NCBI GenBank assembly: GCA_009785875.1
Contig: WQUF01000063.1
Span: 1-16,702, forward strand
Direction: 5' to 3'
Origin: Oscillospiraceae bacterium
Lineage (GTDB): Bacteria > Bacillota > Clostridia > Clostridiales > Clostridiaceae
DNA length: 16,702 bases
Shown here: positions 1-5,134 of the stretch, one piece after another
Layout of the letters: every line of letters begins with the position of its first letter
How positions within the stretch are numbered: the stretch's first letter is position 1
The notes under the pieces: generated by a model
Told to the model about the DNA's origin: nothing
The model's input: only the letters and a program-made list of their open reading frames with translations
The model's database searches: none
Made by a program: the position numbers and the translations under genes

Positions 1-107
1 TTTTTAATCCTTTTAAGTTTTTATATTCTATTTTTATTATAATAGTCAGGCTCTAGAAAATCAACATATACTCGAGATCGACATAGTTTTATAAAAATAA
101 CTTAAGT

Positions 108-323
108 TCAAATAAGAATCGCAGTTTGGTAAATATTAAAGCTCGCAAGTATATCATCATCAGTCAAAGAAATCAAAGAATCGATATGTTTTTTTGGTAT
201 AACTACAATATGAGATTTATAAGAAGGTCTAGTGTGATAGAAAGCAAGTACATTTTCAGTCTCCATTATTTTTTCCACTTTGGTCTTATTGCTTAAAACT
301 TCATCACAATAAAAATCGCTCAA
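108..323 (-). pseudogene. HIT-family protein, C-terminally truncated
   Basis: The 71-residue product begins like a HIT (histidine triad) nucleotide hydrolase. It has an acidic N-terminus, then ENVLAFYHTRP, then the conserved strand HIVVIPKKHIDSL at about residues 38-50. HIT proteins are normally about 100-140 residues and finish with the catalytic HxHxH triad. Here similarity stops near residue 60 (LTDDDILAS) and a TGA follows, so the triad is absent. Neither of the other two minus-strand frames down to base 1 restores it in my reading. The start is TTG (323-321) with an AAGGAG site 8 nt upstream. It lies 44 nt downstream of the tetR stop on the same strand and could be co-transcribed. Seen: missing triad. 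Inferred: a decayed or truncated gene without hydrolase activity. Confidence 0.7.
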
Positions 324-367
324 ATCATCATCTCCTTAAAATTATAAGCTACGAAAATATATCAGTT

Positions 368-985
368 TTAACTGCTACCATATCTACTTAAAAATATGGA
401 AATCAATTCATCTAATATGGGTTCTGCAAATTTTAGGGTTGCACCATCGGACATCAATGCACCCCACGTTAAGCAGCCCTCCACCATTCCATAAAACATT
501 CGTGCAGCAAGTTCGGAGGATTCAAAATTCATTTTTCCATCTGCTTTTGCTGAGTTGAGCCATTCTATGAGTGCTAAATGTGGCTCATATTGCCCTCTAG
601 TAGCTTTTCCAAATTCAATGTTTATTAAAAATGTTGATGTTAATAATCGCGACAGGCCTCTGCGAACTGGGTCGTCAATCAAAAAAAGTTCTGCTTTGGC
701 AAACTCTCGGAGTTGTTCACAGAGGGGAAGTTCGCTGGAGTATTTAATGGGTTTTAAGTTTTCTCTTTCTTTTAAAAATTCAGCTACGATGGCTTGAAAG
801 AGGAGTTCTTTGCTCTGGAAATGGTTATATACAGTGCGTTTTGATACTCCGGAAACTTCGGCTATTTTATCCATACTCGAACCTTCGAAGCCATTTTTGG
901 TAAAAACTTTAACAGCTCCATTCAAAATTAATTGCCGTTTTATATTGGTATCACGCACATTTTTCTTTTTTATTTCATTTGACAT
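368..985 (-). CDS. TetR/AcrR-family transcriptional regulator
   Basis: The 205-residue product is of normal TetR size. The N-terminal DNA-binding domain covers about residues 14-60: an ILNGAVKVFTKNGFEGSSM helix, then the helix-turn-helix MDKIAEVSGVSKRTVYNHF, then the SKELLFQAI helix. The C-terminal part resembles the ligand/dimer domain of AefR-like members (a Pfam-level impression, not searched). The ATG start has a GAGGG site 6-7 nt upstream. It is divergent from the DUF4386-type gene at 1114, and the 128-bp gap contains two 19-bp operator-like sites (1006-1024 and 1036-1054). It therefore most likely represses itself and that membrane protein; the inducer cannot be deduced. The gene is richer in G+C than the genes right of 5 kb (bases 421-480 are 50% G+C). 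Confidence 0.92.
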   Translation of the reverse strand: MSNEIKKKNVRDTNIKRQLILNGAVKVFTKNGFEGSSMDKIAEVSGVSKRTVYNHFQSKELLFQAIVAEFLKERENLKPIKYSSELPLCEQLREFAKAELFLIDDPVRRGLSRLLTSTFLINIEFGKATRGQYEPHLALIEWLNSAKADGKMNFESSELAARMFYGMVEGCLTWGALMSDGATLKFAEPILDELISIFLSRYGSS

Positions 986-1005
986 ATAATTCCCTCATAA
1001 AAATT

Positions 1006-1024
1006 AAACTAAACAGTGTAGTTT
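1006..1024. promoter_or_regulatory. Operator-like site 1 for the TetR regulator
   Basis: The site is a pseudo-palindrome, AAACTA-N7-TAGTTT, with core ACAGTGTA. Read on the opposite strand, the site at 1036-1054 matches it at 15 of 19 positions, so the two sites face each other with 11 bp between them. This fits TetR dimer binding in a divergent promoter region. The assignment to this particular TetR is inferred from position. Confidence 0.6.
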
Positions 1025-1028
1025 ACTA

Positions 1029-1057
1029 TTGATATATATTACACTGTATAGTATACT
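1029..1057 (+). promoter_or_regulatory. Sigma-A promoter of the DUF4386-type gene
   Basis: The -35 box TTGATA (1029-1034), a 17-bp spacer and the -10 box TATACT (1052-1057) each match the consensus at 5 of 6 positions. The second operator-like site covers the spacer and the start of the -10 box, so a bound repressor would block polymerase directly. Confidence 0.65.
1036..1054. promoter_or_regulatory. Operator-like site 2 for the TetR regulator
   Basis: On the minus strand this reads ATACTA-TACAGTG-TAATAT, 15 of 19 identical to site 1. The best conserved part is the inverted pair CAGTGTA (1014-1020) and TACACTG (1040-1046). It overlaps the -10 box of the plus-strand promoter. Confidence 0.6.
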
Positions 1058-1113
1058 TTATTTGTTAATATAACGCAAGTTTTTATGATAGGGAGGAAAA
1101 AGTGTTATAATAA

Positions 1114-1776
1114 ATGAAAGAAAACAAAAAGGGATTATTTTTGCTACTAGGACTTAGTTTGGTAACTCAAGCTACAACAAGCCTTGTGGGTGGGCTTATT
1201 GGAATTGGACCATTTACCCAAGTCGAAGACATGGCTATTACTATGAACAATATTAAAGGGAATATAAGCAGTATTTATCTTGGGATGTTTTTGCAAATAG
1301 TGACGGCACTTGTGATTGTCGTACTTGCAGTAGCACTATATCAAGCTTGCTATCATTCAGGGAAAACTGCTGCCATCATCGCTGTAGGACTTTATTTGAC
1401 AGAGGCAATTATTCATATAATTGGTCAGGTTGTGATATTTGAAATTGCCGAAATCAGTCTGCAATTTACAGCCACTGGCGACACATCACTTCTAACTATT
1501 GCCAAGTTGATGTTTGCATCCAGAGATTTTATCAGCGCAATCACCATGATGCCTTTCGGGTTTGGTGCTATATTATTTTACTATCTAATAACTAAAGCTA
1601 AAGTAATCCCCAAGTGGCTTGGTTTATGGGGAATGATAACTGTGTCATTCATACTTGTGGGATGGTCTTTAGAGGCGTTTAATGTCGTTTCTGTTCCATT
1701 TGTCATTTACATTCCTTATGTGCCTTGGGAATGGGTTGCAGGTATATTTATTTTCACAAAGGCTTTAAGAAGCTAA
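1114..1776 (+). CDS. DUF4386-type multi-pass membrane protein
   Basis: The 220-residue product is strongly hydrophobic with about six membrane segments: around residues 8-28, 55-78, 85-110, 128-155 (weaker), 163-185 and 195-215. The pattern fits DUF4386 proteins: a basic N-terminus, a loop with short polar stretches, and a WLGLWG motif near residue 168. Biochemical function is unknown for the family. It is divergently paired with a TetR gene, as many membrane proteins of detoxification or envelope-stress loci are, so induction through that TetR is likely. The start is odd. The best ribosome binding site, GGGAGG (1091-1096), lies 17 nt before the ATG and is placed better for GTG at 1102, which runs GTG-TTA-TAA-TAA directly into this ATG in the same frame. 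Translation may therefore depend on re-initiation or be weak. Confidence 0.78.
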   Translation: MKENKKGLFLLLGLSLVTQATTSLVGGLIGIGPFTQVEDMAITMNNIKGNISSIYLGMFLQIVTALVIVVLAVALYQACYHSGKTAAIIAVGLYLTEAIIHIIGQVVIFEIAEISLQFTATGDTSLLTIAKLMFASRDFISAITMMPFGFGAILFYYLITKAKVIPKWLGLWGMITVSFILVGWSLEAFNVVSVPFVIYIPYVPWEWVAGIFIFTKALRS

Positions 1777-1851
1777 AAACAACACTATAAGTTCGTAATA
1801 CCGTACTTCGCATAATTTAACTTGAAATGTTGAATCAATTTTACCCTCCAC

Positions 1852-2406
1852 TTAATTACATTCGCTAAAGAATTCTGCTATTTTTTTAGTTGCATCCATT
1901 GGATCGATCAACATACCATAAGTGCCAAACATTATAGAGCGAAGCTGTTCAACATCATCAGTTCCTTCACCACTACCATCGATAAGCATACAAATGGTAC
2001 TGAGAATACCAGGGAGATTTTCTCGCAGATATGCATCCTTATCAGGTTGTTTTAAAAAGTTTGGAAGAAGTAACTCCCTGCTTTCTCTTGCATGAGGCAA
2101 TGATCGTGCAAGCTCTTCGGCTTTCTCGGTATTACCTGATTGTTGATATAAAAAGCATAGTGTTGCATAAATTGTACCACGACCTTTATATGATGTACAT
2201 TCTTTCAATGCATGTTCGCACAGTTGAATAGCTCGCCTGGTTTCATCTCCTGTTAACGCTAATGTAGTACCTAAACATGACATTAAACCAGAGTTGTTTG
2301 GAAATATTTTTAACATCGATTCCATCAAATCGATTATTTCTTTATAGTTTCTTTCTCCACCCAATTCGTGCATTTTCATAAACAGAATTATATCGCAACC
2401 CACCAA
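1852..2406 (-). pseudogene. TPR-like C-terminal remnant of an XRE-type regulator
   Basis: This open frame encodes 184 residues that resemble only the C-terminal half of a larger protein. Helical pairs such as YKEIIDLMESMLKIFPNN, GLMSCLGTTLALTGD and IYATLCFLYQQSGNTEKAEELA look like TPR-type repeats. My recollection is that similar sequences sit behind an N-terminal XRE helix-turn-helix in clostridial regulators of roughly 300 residues; this was not searched. No HTH is encoded here. The frame opens at GTG (2406-2404), inside the last codons of the VOC gene, and overlaps it by 19 nt. No ribosome binding site is visible before that GTG or before the ATGs at MKM. Seen: missing 5' half and lack of a start signal. 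Inferred: a 5'-truncated pseudogene fused by deletion to the VOC gene. A translationally coupled short protein is possible but less likely. Confidence 0.6.
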
Positions 2407-2780
2407 TAAACGCCGAATTTATCAACTAAGTTAAAGCAATATTCATTCCATGGAACCGGTGCAGGACCATTTGGGTTCTCTGTAGTGTGCGCACCCTCAC
2501 TTAATACATGATACGCTTGATCGACAGCCTCCCTCGTTCCTAAACCCCAGCAGTCGAAAGACATAATAGGCCATTTGCCGTCCTGTATTTCACTTCGACT
2601 CATAACTATAGAATCCTCCGCCACAGCAAGCATATCGCGTTCACCAAACATCAATGAAACGTGTTCGTATGTTCCGTCAGAGTTTTTGAAATTTATCCCA
2701 ATTGTCCAATTAAAAGCCCTTTGATAAAAAGCTACTGCTTCCACAGACCCTTTTACATAAATTTGACAACCTGTCTGCAT
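2388..2780 (-). CDS. VOC-superfamily (PhnB/glyoxalase-like) protein
   Basis: The 130-residue product has the single-module size of PhnB-like VOC proteins. It opens with a beta strand and the EAVAFYQRAFNW helix (about residues 14-25), has a central GTYEHVSLMFGERDMLAVAE strand pair, and ends with the typical FNLVDKFGVYWWV strand. VOC proteins include glyoxalases, dioxygenases and antibiotic-binding proteins; the substrate here cannot be inferred. The ATG has a very good AGGAGG site 7-8 nt upstream. A weak promoter may lie at 2834-2868 on the minus strand (TTGAAA and TATACT, but with a poor 21-bp spacer). Base composition is unlike the rest of the window: bases 2461-2580 are 51% G+C, against 29% for 6241-6360 in the U32 gene. 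This points to recent acquisition. Confidence 0.85.
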   Translation of the reverse strand: MQTGCQIYVKGSVEAVAFYQRAFNWTIGINFKNSDGTYEHVSLMFGERDMLAVAEDSIVMSRSEIQDGKWPIMSFDCWGLGTREAVDQAYHVLSEGAHTTENPNGPAPVPWNEYCFNLVDKFGVYWWVAI

Positions 2781-2864
2781 AAATTTTACCTCCTAAAATA
2801 TAGTTGTTTGCACCACTTTACTATATGATGCTAAGTATAATTTTATCATAAATCGAGGTATTTC

Positions 2865-2880
2865 AAAAATGATCATTTTT
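2865..2880. repeat. 16-bp perfect palindrome
   Basis: AAAAATGATCATTTTT is a perfect palindrome 85 bp before the VOC start. It could be a dimer-binding operator or a weak bidirectional hairpin. It touches the left arm of the next inverted repeat. Confidence 0.6.
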
Positions 2881-2969
2881 AGTTGACGCATTTCTTTTTA
2901 TAATACCGATAAAATCTAATGGTATCAATGCAGTTAAATTAGATCATATAACTTAGAGCGTCAACTAAA
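2878..2969. repeat. 92-base segment bounded by 12-bp inverted arms
   Basis: The arms TTTAGTTGACGC (2878-2889) and GCGTCAACTAAA (2958-2969) are perfectly complementary. Inside, ATACC (2903-2907) can pair with GGTAT (2921-2925), and ATCTAAT (2914-2920) can pair with ATTAGAT (2938-2944). The second pairing uses the loop of the first, giving a possible H-type pseudoknot. No obvious target duplication flanks the arms. It may be a small non-autonomous element, an insertion-sequence scar, or a structured RNA. Confidence 0.5.
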
Positions 2970-3172
2970 TATGAAACACGCCCATAAATCGTAAGCTCCA
3001 ATTTCAACATTTTAGAAAAAAAGGTTCCTAAATTAATAAAAAATCTTTTCCAAAAATTTCTTAGTATTTCTATAAAAAATTACAATTTTCGCAGAAAGAA
3101 GGTCAACTCATCTATGAGCATCTCATATCAACCCAAAGAACAAGTGTTTCAATCCACAGCCCACTAATCATT

Positions 3173-3200
3173 GTTCACTGTTCAATATTCAATGTTCACT
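3173..3200. repeat. Heptamer tandem repeat, four copies
   Basis: Four adjoining heptamers read GTTCACT, GTTCAAT, ATTCAAT and GTTCACT (consensus RTTCAMT). They end 25 nt before the 3' end of the ParB-like gene. Heptamer arrays of this type occur in bacterial intergenic DNA and usually arise by slippage. Confidence 0.65.
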
Positions 3201-3225
3201 GCTTTGCCCTATTCAGTTATAAATC

Positions 3226-4386
3226 TCATTTCGATAGTATTTCCTGTAATTTCTTAGCAGTTAATCTATTTACGACATTTTCATCGATTAAATTCTGATC
3301 AATATAGTAATTCATTATATTCTGGTCAAAACTTATATTGCAGAAGCGGTTTGCATTGTCTCCAATCATACTTGAGAAATTCATACATGCATATTTCTTT
3401 AAATCTATCAAGGTCTCACAAGTTTTACTAAGCAATCTCTTATTTATAGTCACATTAAAGCTTATCTTCTCTGGCACCAAATCCTTTGATTTATCGATTA
3501 ACTCTTTAATACTCTCTAAAGTGTTTTTTCCATCTCCATTGCCTATTATGAATTTTACCTTATGAAAGCAGTTTATATCCTTAAAATCTATATTCTCCAA
3601 GATCATCCTTTGAACATCATGATTCACCTTTGCAAATAGTCTTGCTACTTGTAGGTTTATCCTCTTTTCAAAAAGCAGTGTCTTAATCTCTTCAGATAGA
3701 TTTCCTAAAACCAGGTAATTGTAAATCGACGAAGTGGACATCATAAATTCTTCTGCCAATTGCAATGCTATATTTGATTCTTTTTTAAACTTCTTTGATT
3801 TTTTGAGCAATGCGTGCCTATCCAGAATCATCCTTATGAACACATCCTGTGGAATGGTCCTATACCTGAAGTTTAAATCTAATATCATCGTTCTGAGATA
3901 ATATTCATCTACTTTTTCTGAATCTAATACGAAGCAGACTGGATATTTATATTTATCCAAAGGATTGCGCTTATACAAGTTCTTTAGAGCAGTTACCCTG
4001 GATTTTCCCTCAAGAACAGTGTATTTCCTGTAATTTGGATGGCTCAACACGATGATTGGATTGATTAAGCCAATTGTTTCTATTGAATTCATCAAAGATA
4101 TAAGCTGAGCCTCATTTGGAAGAGGGAAATAAGCCCAATTTGATGGTGCATCTTCCAATAGAGCGATATCTATCTTTTGAACGTTCTCCATGATATTCAC
4201 ACCTTCAGAGAAGTTATTGAATCTCTTCTTTTGGATTTTCAGCTCATATAATCTGTCTTCTTCTAATTGTTCCTCGGTTTGGGGGAAAGAAAAAGTCTCT
4301 AGTTTAGGTTTTCTGGGATCATTACAAACGTAACAACTTGGTGTAAGGTCTTCTCCAAAAGTGGCTTCAGCAATAATATTTTGCAT
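3226..4386 (-). CDS. Orphan ParB/Spo0J-like nuclease-fold DNA-binding protein
   Basis: The 386-residue product has ParB layout. A ParB N-terminal (ParB/Srx fold) domain spans about residues 74-170, with IGLINPIIVL and the box LEGKSRVTALKNL near residues 125-137. A helix-turn-helix follows at about 206-227 (IALQLAEEFMMSTSSIYNYLVL), then a helical C-terminal part. The canonical GERR box of CTP-binding ParBs is replaced by GKSR. The first 65 residues are an extra region with a C-x2-C pair (C18, C21) and a charged helix. No ParA lies nearby, so a classic partition role is doubtful. The frame is open upstream to a TTG at 4401, but that codon lies in the GGAGG site, so the ATG at 4386 (8 nt after GGAGG) is the start. 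A -10-like TATAAT lies at 4413-4418 on this strand; its -35 is poor. Confidence 0.8.
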   Translation of the reverse strand: MQNIIAEATFGEDLTPSCYVCNDPRKPKLETFSFPQTEEQLEEDRLYELKIQKKRFNNFSEGVNIMENVQKIDIALLEDAPSNWAYFPLPNEAQLISLMNSIETIGLINPIIVLSHPNYRKYTVLEGKSRVTALKNLYKRNPLDKYKYPVCFVLDSEKVDEYYLRTMILDLNFRYRTIPQDVFIRMILDRHALLKKSKKFKKESNIALQLAEEFMMSTSSIYNYLVLGNLSEEIKTLLFEKRINLQVARLFAKVNHDVQRMILENIDFKDINCFHKVKFIIGNGDGKNTLESIKELIDKSKDLVPEKISFNVTINKRLLSKTCETLIDLKKYACMNFSSMIGDNANRFCNISFDQNIMNYYIDQNLIDENVVNRLTAKKLQEILSK

Positions 4387-4432
4387 AAATAAATCCTCCA
4401 ATTATAATTCATATTATATACTATGATAAAAA

Positions 4433-4460
4433 TAGTTCCATAGTGAATGCTATGGAACTA
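4433..4460 (-). terminator. Rho-independent terminator after the DUF2922 gene
   Basis: The arms TAGTTCCATAG and CTATGGAACTA form an 11-bp perfect stem with a 6-nt loop. On the minus strand it is followed by a T-rich run (ATTTTTAT). It separates the DUF1659-DUF2922 pair from the ParB-like gene, suggesting the latter has its own promoter or receives read-through. Confidence 0.8.
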
Positions 4461-4464
4461 AAAT

Positions 4465-4674
4465 TTAAAATTTTTCTTCTACAGTAGTTATTTTTGTAAT
4501 ACCAACTATAGATTTGAATGGGCTACCCATATATTGACCTCTGTTTTCGATCAATTTGTTTGCTACAGCGGTTAGTTCTGATTCGGAAGCAGTTGAAATC
4601 AGATCCTTTATTGTTACATTGCTGGTAGACCCATTATCTAATTTAAATGTTATTTTTGCACTTATCTTATCCAT
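4465..4674 (-). CDS. DUF2922-family small protein
   Basis: The 69-residue product fits DUF2922: an N-terminal beta hairpin (AKITFKLDNGSTSNVTIKDL), a helix around residues 29-45 (ASESELTAVANKLIENR), and a C-terminal strand IVGITKITTVEEKF. The family is common in Firmicutes and has no known function. It starts one base after the stop of the DUF1659-like gene, and its GGAGG site lies in that gene's last codons, so the two are translationally coupled. A terminator hairpin follows directly. The family assignment is from recollection of its sequence pattern and its usual neighbour. Confidence 0.72.
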   Translation of the reverse strand: MDKISAKITFKLDNGSTSNVTIKDLISTASESELTAVANKLIENRGQYMGSPFKSIVGITKITTVEEKF

Positions 4675-4675
4675 T

Positions 4676-4894
4676 TTATGCCTCCACTATCAGATACGAT
4701 AAATCTTGACGTACTTCTTTTACCGCACTGGATAATACGGTTTGTATGCTGGTGCTGATATCTAAAAGTTCGTCAGTAGTGTTATCTTCTTGAATGAAGT
4801 TAAATCTCTGATTTCTTTTCAGCAATTTAGCTTCATCTGAAAGCATGTCATAGGATAAAACAAGTGTACAATCCCTTAGTACTTTTATACCCAT
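4676..4894 (-). CDS. DUF1659-family small protein
   Basis: The 72-residue product resembles DUF1659: a first strand pair (GIKVLRDCTLVLSYD), a KLLKRNQRFNFI strand, and a C-terminal helix of about 25 residues ending in EVRQDLSYLIVEA. Its function is unknown, and in clostridia it is often found next to a DUF2922 gene, as here. An open frame continues upstream to 4933, but the ATG at 4894 is chosen because AGGAGG lies 9 nt before it and the product then begins with the family-typical strand. A weak promoter may be present upstream on this strand (TATAAA at 4940-4945, TTTTCT at 4963-4968, 17-bp spacer). Confidence 0.7.
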   Translation of the reverse strand: MGIKVLRDCTLVLSYDMLSDEAKLLKRNQRFNFIQEDNTTDELLDISTSIQTVLSSAVKEVRQDLSYLIVEA

Positions 4895-5006
4895 AAAAAA
4901 AGTTCCTCCTTTTCTTAGCTTAATTAAAAGCACTTTTCATTTATATCTTATTCATTTGCTCTAGAAAAGGTGATACAATTTAAAAATTAATTTAGTAGCT
5001 AAATCA

Positions 5007-5035
5007 TTCAAAAGAAAATAAAAATCGCATATAAT
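5007..5035 (+). promoter_or_regulatory. Sigma-A promoter of the U32-MutS2-FtsH gene train
   Basis: TTCAAA (5007-5012), a 17-bp spacer and a perfect TATAAT (5030-5035) form a convincing vegetative promoter. The leader to the first gene is about 90 nt and contains short ATG-initiated stretches, but no recognised riboswitch. Confidence 0.7.
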
Positions 5036-5134
5036 ATTATAAGATATTAAATTAGAAAGAAGAAGAATATGAAATATGATTTTAAGGATTGATGCGCTAA
5101 AGAAAGCATTTTATGAGGATTCGAGGTGAATTTA

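Larger units (their letters stand above)
2781..3225. other. 445-bp gene-free stretch with repeats
   Basis: I see no credible gene here. The stretch holds the palindrome at 2865-2880, the inverted-arm segment at 2878-2969, a run of A+T-rich sequence, and the heptamer repeat at 3173-3200. On the minus strand GGAGCTT precedes an ATG that ends after six codons, so it is at best a remnant of a gene start. Confidence 0.7.

Noticed and set aside
52..60. TCTAGAAAA shared by 52-60, 4960-4968 and the region after hairpin copy 1, and TTATATTCTATT shared by the window start and 16432, as dispersed repeats
   Set aside because: The matches are 9-12 bp in A+T-rich sequence and do not extend on either side.
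555..797. Open frame on the plus strand opposite the tetR gene
   Set aside because: It is antisense to a clear TetR domain, has no ribosome binding site and resembles no protein I know.
2883..2904. TTGACG and TATAAT in the inverted-arm segment as a promoter
   Set aside because: The spacer is only 10 bp.
3146..3157. GTTTCAATCCAC, identical to the core of some type I/III CRISPR repeats
   Set aside because: It occurs once, with no second copy at spacer distance and no cas genes nearby.
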